Shown here one piece after another: positions 7,809 to 16,170 of a DNA stretch of 50,106 bases. Under the pieces are notes generated by a model that searched no databases, was not told where the DNA came from, and was given only the letters and a program-made list of their open reading frames with translations. The position numbers and the translations under genes are program-made. Numbering within the stretch: the stretch's first letter is position 1; each line of letters starts with the position of its first letter. This stretch comes from Oscillospiraceae bacterium (GTDB lineage Bacteria; Bacillota; Clostridia; Oscillospirales; CAG-272), in assembly GCA_015064855.1 (NCBI GenBank), contig SVRK01000012.1, forward strand, positions 1 to 50,106. The letters run 5' to 3'.

Positions 7809-8858
7809 ATGAGAAAAGATTTATTACCAAGTGACGTTAATTGGTACCGTGCCAATTTTCACTGTCACACAAAGCATTCCGACGGTGCCTTGACACCTGC
7901 CGAGGTTAAGGAAGCATATAAAAACCACGGCTACTCTATTGTGGCTTACTCGGACCACGACGTGCTTCTTGACCATTCTGATTTAAATGACGAGGGATTT
8001 TTGGCGCTCACCTCTTCCGAGTATGCTATAAACGACTCGAAAGCTTCATTCCCACAATTATTTGATATCAATACAGCCGATTGGCAACGCAGAAAATGTG
8101 TTCACCTAAACATTTTTGCAAAGGACCAGCATAACACCTTTATGCCTGCGACAAGCATTGAGCAAAACTGGATTTTAAAGGACAGATATCCCGATACAAA
8201 GTGTGACGGCTTTATCCGCGAATTTACAAAGGAAAACATAAACGAGATTATCAAGCGTTGTAACGATGCCGGCTTCTTAGTTCAATTAAACCACCCATAT
8301 TGGTCACTTAACGAGCGTGAGGACTATATAAATATGGAAGGACTTTGGGGTCTTGAAATTCTTAACTACGCAACAGAGCTTGAAACAGGAAGCGAATATT
8401 GCCCATACATTTATGACGATATGGTAAGAAACGGTATGTTTAATCTGGTTTGCACAATGGGTGATGACAACCATAACCACGCTGGCTTACGCGAGTCCTT
8501 CGGTGGCTCAACATTTATTGGTGCCAAGGAGCTTAAGTACGACCAAATTATCGAGGCTATGGAAAAGGGTCATATTTACTGTGCTTCGGGCAGAGATAAC
8601 CCTCCGCAGTTTAAGGCTCTTTACGTTGAAGATAATATGCTTAAAATCGAGTGCACTCCGGTTGAGAGCATAATTGTAAACGGCTATTGCCGCTGTGACA
8701 GACACACAACCCACGATGACGATTCCGAAGGCTTAACTCACGACGAATTTTGGCTACGCGAAACCGACGTATATATTCGTGTTACAATCCGCGACAAATT
8801 TGGAAACAGTGCACATACGCACACATATTTCGTGAAGGATTTAATTGATAAAAAATAA
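7809..8858 (+). CDS. PHP-domain metal-dependent phosphoesterase, copy 2
   Basis: A 349-residue paralogue of the preceding gene, similar from end to end. It shares NWYRANFHCHT, AYSDHD, LNHPYWSLN, ATELETGSEYCPYIYDDMVR and MGDDNHN. All metal-ligand motifs of the PHP fold are retained; the second HH motif reads NHP here instead of HHP in copy 1, which may alter metal binding or specificity. It starts 15 bases after copy 1, with AGAGG upstream. Expected to be cytoplasmic. Different substrates for the two copies are plausible, but nothing visible identifies them. Confidence 0.85.
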   Translation: MRKDLLPSDVNWYRANFHCHTKHSDGALTPAEVKEAYKNHGYSIVAYSDHDVLLDHSDLNDEGFLALTSSEYAINDSKASFPQLFDINTADWQRRKCVHLNIFAKDQHNTFMPATSIEQNWILKDRYPDTKCDGFIREFTKENINEIIKRCNDAGFLVQLNHPYWSLNEREDYINMEGLWGLEILNYATELETGSEYCPYIYDDMVRNGMFNLVCTMGDDNHNHAGLRESFGGSTFIGAKELKYDQIIEAMEKGHIYCASGRDNPPQFKALYVEDNMLKIECTPVESIIVNGYCRCDRHTTHDDDSEGLTHDEFWLRETDVYIRVTIRDKFGNSAHTHTYFVKDLIDKK

Positions 8859-8914
8859 GCTATTGGCTTAAAATATGCAACAAAATTTATGCAACAAATT
8901 TAGAGGAAAAAGAA

Positions 8915-11077
8915 ATGAACATTATTGAAACACTAGCAAAAGAATTTTCACTTAAGGTAAGCCAAGTAGAGGCAACTGTTGGACTTATTGACGACGGCAA
9001 CACAATCCCATTTATCGCACGTTATAGGAAAGAGGTTACAGGCTCGCTTGACGATACTGTTTTACGTGATCTTGACGACCGTCTTAAATATTTAAGAAAT
9101 CTTGAAACCAGAAAAGCCGAGGTTGCTTCTCTTATTGATGGTCAAGGAAAGCTCACACCTGAAATTACCGAATCACTTGAGAAGGCACAAACAATTACCG
9201 AGGTTGAGGATATTTACCGCCCATATAAGCCAAAGAGAGAAACTCGCGCGTCACTTGCAAGAAAGAAGGGGCTTGAGCCACTTGCAAACCTCATTATGGA
9301 GCAAAAGGACGCCTATGAGCCAGCTATTGACGTAGTAGCAAACGACTTTATCACCACCGAAAACGAGGATAAGAAGCTTCACGTTAAAACCGCCGAGGAT
9401 GCTATTAACGGAGCAAAGGACATTATTGCTGAGGATATTTCAGATAACGCTGATTTCCGTAAGGCAATAAGAAGCTTGACAACCGACCACGGTGTAATTG
9501 TATCAAAGCAAGCAAAGGACGAGGACTCCGTTTACAGCTCTTACTACGACTATAACGAGGCGGTTAAAAAGATACCCGGACACAGAGTTTTGGCTATCAA
9601 CCGCGGTGAAAAGGAAGAATTTTTAAAGGTTAGTGTTCAAATCGACCCTGAAATTATACTTAACTACTTATATTCGCAATTAATCACAAATTCGGCTAGC
9701 CCTGCTAAAGCATATATTGCCGAGGCTATTGCCGACTCTTACGACCGTCTTATAGCACCTTCGGTTGAAAGAGAAATCAGAACAGCGCTATTTGATAACG
9801 CCAGTGAGGGCGCAATCAAGCTTTTCTCCGACAACCTAAAGAACCTACTTATGGGCGCACCACTAAAAGGTAAAACTGTTCTTGGCTACGACCCCGGTTA
9901 TCGTACAGGCTGTAAGCTTGCGGTTGTTGACAAAACAGGTAAGGTTATCGATACTGCGGTTATCTTCCCAACAAAGCCACGCGAGGATATTGAAGGCTCG
10001 AAGGCTGTTGTTACAAGACTTATAAAGAGATATGGCGTTGACGTTGTTGCTATCGGTAACGGTACAGCATCCAAGGAAAGCGAAATCTTTATTGCAGGCG
10101 TTTTAAAGGAAATTGCAGGCGACAAAAAATACATTATGGTAAGTGAGGCGGGTGCTTCCGTTTACTCCGCATCAAAGCTCGGTGCCGAAGAATTCCCTGA
10201 CTTTGACGTAACCCAACGTTCAGCAGTTTCTATTGCAAGACGCTTACAAGACCCACTTGCAGAGCTTGTTAAGATTGACCCCAAATCTATCGGCGTTGGT
10301 CAATATCAGCACGATATGAAGCAAGCACGTCTTGACGAGGCGCTTGGCGGTGTTGTTGAGGACTGTGTAAACAAGATAGGCGTTGACGTAAATACAGCCT
10401 CATATTCGCTTCTTTCCTATATTTCCGGTATTAATATGACAAGTGCTAAAAACATCGTTAAATATCGTGAGGAAAACGGCGAATTTACAAAGAGAAACGA
10501 GCTTTTAAAGGTTCCAAAGATTGGCGCAAAGGCTTACGAGCAATGCGCGGGCTTCCTTCGCGTTCCCGACTCCAAGGAAATACTTGACAACACAGGCGTT
10601 CACCCTGAATCCTACGAGGCTGCAAAGAAGCTTATTGCAAAATTCGAATATGCAACGGAAGACGTTTCCAAGGGACTTGCCGACCTACGCCAAAGATGCG
10701 CAAAATACGGCACAAAGAAGTTAGCTGAAGAGCTACAAATCGGTGAGCCGACACTTCTTGATATTATCGGCGAGCTTGAGAAGCCCGGACGTGACGTGCG
10801 TGATTCTCTACCACTTCCAATCCTTCGCGATGACGTTCTCGGCATGGAGGACCTAAAGGAAGGAATGGTAATGACAGGCACTGTACGTAACGTTATTGAC
10901 TTTGGTGCTTTCGTTGATATTGGAGTTCACCAAGACGGTCTTGTTCACATTTCTGAAATTTCCGAAAAATACATCAAGCATCCAAGCGAGGCTTTAAGCG
11001 TTGGCGATATTGTTACTGTAAAAATCAAGGGTGTTGACCTAAATAAAAAGCGTATTAGCCTAACTATGAAGATGTAA
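8915..11077 (+). CDS. tex: Tex family RNA-binding transcription accessory protein
   Basis: At 720 residues it has the full Tex architecture. There is a helical N-terminal region, a YqgF/RNase H-like domain from about 325 (GYDPGYRTGCKLAVVD), helix-hairpin-helix motifs around 490-555 (SGINMTSAKNIV, VPKIGAKAYEQ) and a C-terminal S1 domain from about 645 (GTVRNVIDFGAFVDIG). Tex binds nucleic acid and affects transcription and stress responses in several bacteria. AGAGGAAAAAG precedes the ATG. The short gap after the PHP genes suggests the same operon. No clear T-tract terminator follows; see the dyad at 11119. Confidence 0.95.
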   Translation: MNIIETLAKEFSLKVSQVEATVGLIDDGNTIPFIARYRKEVTGSLDDTVLRDLDDRLKYLRNLETRKAEVASLIDGQGKLTPEITESLEKAQTITEVEDIYRPYKPKRETRASLARKKGLEPLANLIMEQKDAYEPAIDVVANDFITTENEDKKLHVKTAEDAINGAKDIIAEDISDNADFRKAIRSLTTDHGVIVSKQAKDEDSVYSSYYDYNEAVKKIPGHRVLAINRGEKEEFLKVSVQIDPEIILNYLYSQLITNSASPAKAYIAEAIADSYDRLIAPSVEREIRTALFDNASEGAIKLFSDNLKNLLMGAPLKGKTVLGYDPGYRTGCKLAVVDKTGKVIDTAVIFPTKPREDIEGSKAVVTRLIKRYGVDVVAIGNGTASKESEIFIAGVLKEIAGDKKYIMVSEAGASVYSASKLGAEEFPDFDVTQRSAVSIARRLQDPLAELVKIDPKSIGVGQYQHDMKQARLDEALGGVVEDCVNKIGVDVNTASYSLLSYISGINMTSAKNIVKYREENGEFTKRNELLKVPKIGAKAYEQCAGFLRVPDSKEILDNTGVHPESYEAAKKLIAKFEYATEDVSKGLADLRQRCAKYGTKKLAEELQIGEPTLLDIIGELEKPGRDVRDSLPLPILRDDVLGMEDLKEGMVMTGTVRNVIDFGAFVDIGVHQDGLVHISEISEKYIKHPSEALSVGDIVTVKIKGVDLNKKRISLTMKM

Positions 11078-11118
11078 GTCTCGGTTTTGAGCAATTTAGA
11101 CAAACAAAAGTGTTGTTT

Positions 11119-11167
11119 TTTGTGCAATTTTGAGAAAATTTAGTTATTTTTGTTAGAATTGCACAAA
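11119..11167. promoter_or_regulatory. 11-base inverted repeat downstream of tex
   Basis: TTTGTGCAATT (11119-11129) and AATTGCACAAA (11157-11167) are perfect inverted arms separated by 27 bases. They lie between the tex stop and the promoter of the ABC ATPase gene. It could be a poor terminator for tex or a binding site for a regulator. There is no T tract directly after the right arm. Confidence 0.4.
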
Positions 11168-11198
11168 TCCCTTTCATAAATTTTGTTAAAAAAAGATA

Positions 11199-11227
11199 TT
11201 TAAATTTTAGAAAGTATCTGTTATAAT
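11199..11227 (+). promoter_or_regulatory. probable promoter of the MsmK-type ATPase gene
   Basis: A perfect TATAAT at 11222-11227 is preceded at 17 bases by a weak -35 (TTTAAA, 11199-11204). Predicted transcription starts near 11234, giving a leader of about 80 bases. Confidence 0.55.
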
Positions 11228-11262
11228 ATATATTGTAAAATAAAATAATTGTGTCAAATTGC

Positions 11263-11293
11263 GCGATTTTGCGTGGTTTTACGCAGAAATCGC
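11263..11293 (+). promoter_or_regulatory. 5' UTR hairpin next to the ribosome site of the ATPase gene
   Basis: GCGATTT plus TGCGT (11263-11274) pair with ACGCA and AAATCGC (11281-11293). This gives 12 base pairs with one bulged G (11286) and a six-base loop. It ends seven bases before AAGGAG (11300-11305). It may protect the transcript or tune initiation. Confidence 0.55.
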
Positions 11294-11312
11294 TCGCATA
11301 AGGAGAAATAAA

Positions 11313-12425
11313 ATGGCAAGCTTGTCTTTAAAACACATTTACAAAAAATATCCTGGTGGCGTTACAGCCGTTTCAGATTTCTGTCTTGAAATTCAAGATA
11401 AGGAATTTATCATTTTCGTTGGTCCTTCAGGATGCGGTAAGTCTACTACTCTTCGTATGATTGCCGGACTTGAGGAAATTACCGAGGGTGAATTATACAT
11501 TGGCGATAAGCTTATGAACGATATCGCACCTAAGGACAGAGATATTGCGATGGTTTTCCAGAACTACGCTCTTTATCCTCATATGACAGTTTACGAAAAC
11601 ATGGCATTCGGTCTTAAGCTCCGTAAAACTCCAAAGGAAGAAATCAAGCGCCGTGTTGAAGAGGCTGCTGAAATTCTTGGCATCACTCACTTACTTGATA
11701 GAAAGCCAAAGGCTATGTCCGGTGGTCAAAAGCAACGTGTTGCACTCGGTCGTGCTATCGTTAGAAACCCAAAGGTATTCTTGCTTGACGAGCCTCTTTC
11801 AAACCTTGACGCTAAGCTCCGTGCAACAATGAGAACAGAGCTTACAAAGATACATAACCGCGTTGGTACAACATTCGTATACGTAACTCACGACCAGGTA
11901 GAGGCTATGACAATGGCTACTCGTATCGTTGTTATGAAGGATGGCTTTATCCAACAGGTTGATTCTCCTCAAACGCTTTATGATAAGCCTGTTAATATGT
12001 TCGTTGCAGGATTTATTGGTACACCTCAAATGAACTTCATCAACGCTACTCTTGAAAAGAAGGAAGACGGTCTTTACATCTGCTTCGAGGGCAATTCATT
12101 AAGACTCCCAGACGAAAAGGCTTCAAACCCAGCACTTCAAGATTACATCGGCAAAGAGGTTGTTGCAGGTATCCGTCCAGAGTGCATCCACGACGAACCA
12201 ATTTATCTCTCAACTATGCCTGAAAACGTTATCGACGTTAACGTTGAAATCACTGAGCTTATGGGTGCTGAAATTTACCTTTACATCAATATTGGCGAGC
12301 AAAACGCTATTGCAAAGGTATCTTCTCGTTCACTCGCTCGTGCAGGTGACACAATTAAGGTTGCTATTGAGGCAGGCCGTGTTCACTTATTTGATAAGGA
12401 TACACAAAGATACATTATTCACTAA
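11313..12425 (+). CDS. msmK: sugar ABC transporter ATP-binding protein, MsmK/UgpC type
   Basis: This 370-residue ATPase has Walker A GPSGCGKST (37-45), signature MSGGQ (135-139), Walker B FLLDEP (156-161) and the H-loop His193. A C-terminal regulatory TOBE-like domain of about 130 residues is typical of the MalK/MsmK/UgpC group. It would energise CUT1 sugar importers. No permease or binding-protein gene is nearby, and it has its own promoter and terminator. In many Bacillota a lone MsmK serves several sugar transporters encoded elsewhere; that is the likely role here. The start at 11313 is set by AAGGAG seven bases upstream. An earlier in-frame start at 11259 falls inside the leader hairpin region and is rejected. 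Confidence 0.92.
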   Translation: MASLSLKHIYKKYPGGVTAVSDFCLEIQDKEFIIFVGPSGCGKSTTLRMIAGLEEITEGELYIGDKLMNDIAPKDRDIAMVFQNYALYPHMTVYENMAFGLKLRKTPKEEIKRRVEEAAEILGITHLLDRKPKAMSGGQKQRVALGRAIVRNPKVFLLDEPLSNLDAKLRATMRTELTKIHNRVGTTFVYVTHDQVEAMTMATRIVVMKDGFIQQVDSPQTLYDKPVNMFVAGFIGTPQMNFINATLEKKEDGLYICFEGNSLRLPDEKASNPALQDYIGKEVVAGIRPECIHDEPIYLSTMPENVIDVNVEITELMGAEIYLYINIGEQNAIAKVSSRSLARAGDTIKVAIEAGRVHLFDKDTQRYIIH

Positions 12426-12434
12426 TAAGCATAA

Positions 12435-12454
12435 AAGGGCTATTTACAGCCCTT
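12435..12454 (+). terminator. terminator of the ATPase gene
   Basis: AAGGGCT pairs with AGCCCTT around a six-base loop, followed by TTTGTTTTTT. It lies 10 bases after the stop codon. Confidence 0.85.
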
Positions 12455-12489
12455 TTTGTTTTTTGCGCAAGTGTATTTATATTTATGTC

Positions 12490-12517
12490 TTGACATTTTG
12501 ATTTATTTTGATATAAT
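12490..12517 (+). promoter_or_regulatory. consensus sigma-A promoter of the oxidoreductase gene
   Basis: TTGACA (12490-12495), a 16-base spacer and TATAAT (12512-12517). Both boxes are perfect. The leader to the ATG at 12579 is about 55 bases. Confidence 0.85.
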
Positions 12518-12578
12518 ATCTAATAGTGTTAATATAGCACGAAATCAATGACTATTTACCATAGCATAGAGGTATTTT

Positions 12579-13628
12579 ATGAAAAAGAAAATTGCAATAA
12601 TCGGCTTTGGCGGAATGGGCTCTTGGCACGTAAATCACGCACTTAAGAGCGATGTTCTAGAGCTAGCCGGAATTTATGATATAGACCCTATTAAGCAGGA
12701 AAAGGCAAAAAGCATGGGAATTTATTCCTACTCCTCTCTTGACGAGCTTATAAACGACGAAAGTGTTGAGCTTGTTACGATTGCTATTCCAAACGACGTT
12801 CATCTTGACACGGTTGTGAAATGTCTTTTAGGTGGAAAGCACGTTATTTGTGAAAAGCCTGTTGCCCTTTCAAGTGAGGATTTAGAGGAAATGATTTCCG
12901 CATCTAAAAAGAGTGGCACTCTCTTCACTGTTCACCAAAACAGACGCTTTGACGTTGACTATCTCGCTATGCAAGAGATTACTGACTCAGGTGAAATCGG
13001 CGCGCCAATACGTATTGAATCAAGAATTCACGGCTCACGCGGTATCCCTTCCGACTGGAGAGGCGAAAAGGAGCACGGCGGTGGTATGATTCTCGACTGG
13101 GGCATTCACCTAATCGACCAGCTTATGCTTATATATAAAAATGAAGAAATTGATACAATAAGCTGTGAGGTTACCAACATCACAAACAAAGAGGTTGACG
13201 ACGGCTTCTACCTCACTATCACCTTCAAAAGTGGCAAGGTTGCCTTTGTTGAGGTTGGCACATACAACTTTCTCCCTCTTCCAAGATTCTATATGAAGGC
13301 GGAAAAGGGTACTGCCCTTATCACCGACTGGAGAGAAAAGACTCAGGTTGCCAAGTGTAAATATTGGCACGAAAATGACGTTTTGCCAGTTCAAACTGCG
13401 GCGGGTCTTACAAAGACTATGGCTCCACGTGATAGCGTTACACTTGATACCTACGAGCATGAAATTCCAAAGAGCGATGTGCACGATTTCTATCGTAATT
13501 TCTGCCTAGCCATTGACGGCAAGGCTACCCAGCTTGTTACGCATGATGAGATGCGCCTTGATATGAAAATTATGGAGCACGCATTTAAGTCAGCAGAGCT
13601 ACACCAAACCGTTAAATTTGAATATTAA
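12579..13628 (+). CDS. Gfo/Idh/MocA family oxidoreductase
   Basis: The 349-residue protein opens with a Rossmann nucleotide-binding segment (IGFGGMGSWH, residues 8-17) and carries the family motif CEKPVAL at 91-97. The C-terminal alpha/beta dimerisation domain contains WRGEKEHGGGMILDWGIHLIDQ-like residues around 150-175, including the histidine often used in catalysis. Members oxidise or reduce sugars, inositols or amino sugars with NAD(P). The substrate cannot be read here. It is a single-gene unit with a perfect promoter and its own terminator, downstream of a lone sugar-ABC ATPase, which fits carbohydrate metabolism. Confidence 0.9.
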   Translation: MKKKIAIIGFGGMGSWHVNHALKSDVLELAGIYDIDPIKQEKAKSMGIYSYSSLDELINDESVELVTIAIPNDVHLDTVVKCLLGGKHVICEKPVALSSEDLEEMISASKKSGTLFTVHQNRRFDVDYLAMQEITDSGEIGAPIRIESRIHGSRGIPSDWRGEKEHGGGMILDWGIHLIDQLMLIYKNEEIDTISCEVTNITNKEVDDGFYLTITFKSGKVAFVEVGTYNFLPLPRFYMKAEKGTALITDWREKTQVAKCKYWHENDVLPVQTAAGLTKTMAPRDSVTLDTYEHEIPKSDVHDFYRNFCLAIDGKATQLVTHDEMRLDMKIMEHAFKSAELHQTVKFEY

Positions 13629-13634
13629 GCATCA

Positions 13635-13653
13635 AAGAGCCTTGCTGGCTCTT
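13635..13653 (+). terminator. terminator of the oxidoreductase gene
   Basis: AAGAGCC pairs with GGCTCTT around TTGCT, followed by TTTTGTT. Confidence 0.85.
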
Positions 13654-13658
13654 TTTTG

Positions 13659-13687
13659 TTGACATTTTTTCTAGTGTATGGTAATAT
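13659..13687 (+). promoter_or_regulatory. promoter of the first membrane-protein paralogue
   Basis: TTGACA (13659-13664), 17 bases, TAATAT (13682-13687). It starts immediately after the T tract of the previous terminator. Confidence 0.75.
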
Positions 13688-13715
13688 GAATATATAAAAA
13701 TAAAGGAGAGATTTT

Positions 13716-14687
13716 ATGAAAATATTGAAAATTGCTTTTCCAATACTCTTGGCATTAGTTATTTTACTATGCGTTTTGTTTCCTGTTTTGTCAGCATGTC
13801 ACACGTTGATATTAGGACCCACTGTGTCTGCAGAGTTTTATTATTCGACACCATCACAAATGGCACAAGTAAATCTTTTAGCTACAGGTAAATTGCCAAT
13901 TGTATCATTATTACTTCCATACCATGGGGTAACCAATCTACTTTCGATTGTTGTAACTAACAGCTTTGTTCCTTTTGCCATTGCTATCGTTTGCGCGCTT
14001 ATTATAGCACTTTATATTTTTATGGTAAAAACAAAAATGTCGTTATACGTTAGCGGTTCTTTATCAAAAGTATTAAAAATTGCAAGTGTTGTGCTTTTGG
14101 GCGTCGGCATCCTTGCTTCTCTTATAATAATACTTCCATCTGCAATTTTATCTCTTTATAGTTTTGCTTTTGTTATTAAGTGTATTTCTTTTGGATTTTT
14201 TCCATTCGTTATTGTATTTTTAGGATTTTTGATGAGCTTAATTACCGTTTTGGTATTTATACTTATCACAGCTTCGCTTGCCGTTTTATTAGTATTACTC
14301 CTAAAAACGAAGAACGAGTCAGCCTCGGGAAGCAAAAAGACTATTCTTGTCTCTGCTCTTGTATCTGGCATTGGTGCTATTCTCACTCTGCTTATCACTC
14401 TGCACTACTCTTATTCGAGAATCGCTTCACTTGTAATCTCCTTCTTTAGTAAATATATTCTCTACTCTATAAACATAAGCTATATAACCGCATTTTTCCT
14501 AACTATATTACTTATTTGCGTATTCCTCGGATTTGTAATTTATCTTGTGAAATCAATTTTCGCAATTAAGCAAATAAAATCCAGCGAAAAAGCACTTGTG
14601 GATAGTGAAGGAACAGACGTAGCAGAGCCGCAAGAAGCCTTGACAGAAGAAAACGAAGCCACCAGCTTGGCAGAAGAAGCAATATAA
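13716..14687 (+). CDS. hypothetical multi-pass membrane protein, copy 1
   Basis: This 323-residue protein of unknown family has an N-terminal hydrophobic segment (residues 5-25), a short external stretch, about six more membrane segments and an acidic cytoplasmic tail rich in Glu and Ala (residues 285-323). Most of it aligns with the next gene: TNSFVPFAIAI, MSLYVSGSLSKVLKIASVVLLGVGILASL and the loop before the last two membrane segments match. AAAGGAGAG precedes the ATG. It has its own promoter and terminator, so the two copies can be expressed separately. No catalytic motif is seen. An envelope or small-molecule handling role is possible but not shown. Confidence 0.75.
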   Translation: MKILKIAFPILLALVILLCVLFPVLSACHTLILGPTVSAEFYYSTPSQMAQVNLLATGKLPIVSLLLPYHGVTNLLSIVVTNSFVPFAIAIVCALIIALYIFMVKTKMSLYVSGSLSKVLKIASVVLLGVGILASLIIILPSAILSLYSFAFVIKCISFGFFPFVIVFLGFLMSLITVLVFILITASLAVLLVLLLKTKNESASGSKKTILVSALVSGIGAILTLLITLHYSYSRIASLVISFFSKYILYSINISYITAFFLTILLICVFLGFVIYLVKSIFAIKQIKSSEKALVDSEGTDVAEPQEALTEENEATSLAEEAI

Positions 14688-14690
14688 GCC

Positions 14691-14717
14691 AAATCCCTCG
14701 CTAAAAGCGAGGGATTT
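14691..14717 (+). terminator. terminator of membrane-protein copy 1
   Basis: A 12-base stem (14691-14702 with 14706-14717) with an AAA loop. The stem ends in TTT and the following bases are TTG, so the T tract is short but adequate. Confidence 0.8.
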
Positions 14718-14720
14718 TTG

Positions 14721-14749
14721 TTGACAAAGCGTTTAAAATGTGATACTAT
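14721..14749 (+). promoter_or_regulatory. promoter of membrane-protein copy 2
   Basis: TTGACA (14721-14726), 17 bases, TACTAT (14744-14749). It directly follows the preceding terminator, the same layout as for copy 1. Confidence 0.7.
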
Positions 14750-14786
14750 TGTTATATAATAATTTATAAAATCAAAGGAGAGATTT

Positions 14787-16073
14787 ATGAAGGTTCTAAA
14801 AAAAATAGCCCCCATACTATTAATTATTACCATTGTTTTTTGTCTTTTATTTTGCTTTTTAACCATCGTACGTGAGCCAATACGCGAATGGTATGACAAT
14901 AAATTAGAAGATAGCTATTATGATTGGCTAGAGAGTTTGTTTGGAAAGAATTCCTATAGCTCCAATACAGCCGAGCAACAAAGCAACTCTTATATCAGCT
15001 CAAATATAAGCACATTTGAGCCAAGCTCTGATTCTATTCAAACTTATCCAATCCAGACGAGCCCGTCAAATGACACAATAGTAGTTAAACCAGGTGGCGA
15101 ATACAATATTAGTGTAATAGTGCCATCGGATGATTTCGCCCACGAAGAAGTCACCTATTATACGGCTGATTCGTCCAATTTTGTTGGCAATGCATTGTCC
15201 TTAGGCTCTTTACCATTGTTGTCAACCTTTATCGGTCGTCTTATCAAACCAGTTGGTTTTCTCGCTTCAATTTATACCATAATCACAAACAGCTTGGTGC
15301 CTGTTTCAATTATAATTATTTCAATAATTGCTTTGGCGTTTTATCTCGCCATATCAAAATCAAAGACTTCATTATATTCAAGTGGTGCTCTTGCAAAGGT
15401 CTTAAAGATTTTTTCACTTATAGCATTAGGCATTGGCATTCTTGCTTCTCTTTTCATTTGTCTCACCTGCATACCTAACGTTATCTTTAATATAGTAGAC
15501 TTATTTAAGGCACTATTCCATGATAACTCTATCACCTATTGGTCAAAATTGTCACTTACATTGGTAGAGCTTTTATTAGGTCTTACCGATGTAGCAGTAT
15601 TTTTCTTAATTACTATAAGCCAAATACTATTCTTAATCATCACTATAAAATCAGGAAAAAAGACAAGGCTCCCAAGCAAAAAGCCCCTTATCGTTTTGTG
15701 CGTGCTATCAGCTATTGGAACCTTCGTTTCTGCATTTGTTTCTTTCCATTTTACAGTATCAATAATCATTTCAATAATTAGAATTATAATATTGTTTTTC
15801 GAATATGGTGCAACTGCACAAGCAATATTTAGTATGATTATGCTCTTGTTCACTTCGTTTGGGCTCATTGCTCTTGCGCTAAGTGTCACTGTTGGTTTCA
15901 TAATCACTCTTGCAAAGGTAATTATATCACTTAAAAAATCAAGCAAAAAAGAACTTTATGCATACAACAGCGAGGAGCTTTCATGCTTTGACGTGCCTGA
16001 AGAAATCAATACATCAAACGATGAGCTTGTCGATGATGTATTATTGGACGAAGGCGAAAAAACAGAAGCTTAA
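14787..16073 (+). CDS. hypothetical multi-pass membrane protein, copy 2
   Basis: This 428-residue paralogue of the preceding gene differs mainly by a Ser/Thr/Asn-rich insert of about 100 residues after the first membrane segment (residues 35-130). By topology this insert should lie outside the membrane. The shared core reads TNSLVPVSIIII and TSLYSSGALAKVLKIFSLIALGIGILASL, followed by four further membrane segments and an acidic C-terminal tail. AAAGGAGAG precedes the ATG, as in copy 1. No family is recognised. The external low-complexity insert suggests that the two copies face different surroundings or partners. Confidence 0.75.
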   Translation: MKVLKKIAPILLIITIVFCLLFCFLTIVREPIREWYDNKLEDSYYDWLESLFGKNSYSSNTAEQQSNSYISSNISTFEPSSDSIQTYPIQTSPSNDTIVVKPGGEYNISVIVPSDDFAHEEVTYYTADSSNFVGNALSLGSLPLLSTFIGRLIKPVGFLASIYTIITNSLVPVSIIIISIIALAFYLAISKSKTSLYSSGALAKVLKIFSLIALGIGILASLFICLTCIPNVIFNIVDLFKALFHDNSITYWSKLSLTLVELLLGLTDVAVFFLITISQILFLIITIKSGKKTRLPSKKPLIVLCVLSAIGTFVSAFVSFHFTVSIIISIIRIIILFFEYGATAQAIFSMIMLLFTSFGLIALALSVTVGFIITLAKVIISLKKSSKKELYAYNSEELSCFDVPEEINTSNDELVDDVLLDEGEKTEA

Positions 16074-16085
16074 GATATAAAAATT

Positions 16086-16117
16086 AAAGTCCTTGTCTCT
16101 AAAACGGCAAGGACTTT
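16086..16117 (+). terminator. terminator of membrane-protein copy 2
   Basis: AAAGTCCTTG (16086-16095) pairs with CAAGGACTTT (16108-16117), followed by TTC. Confidence 0.8.
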
Positions 16118-16142
16118 TTCTCTCGAAATACACAACAAAAAA

Positions 16143-16160
16143 GACTGTCAATCGACAGTC
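16143..16160. terminator. bidirectional terminator between convergent genes
   Basis: GACTGTC pairs with GACAGTC around AATC, flanked by an A run on the left and TTTTTT on the right. On the minus strand it ends the discoidin-domain gene. Confidence 0.8.
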
Positions 16161-16170
16161 TTTTTTATTA

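Noticed and set aside
14540..14899. Minus-strand open frame across the gap between the two membrane-protein genes
   Set aside because: It covers a terminator and a promoter of the plus-strand genes and has no recognisable product.
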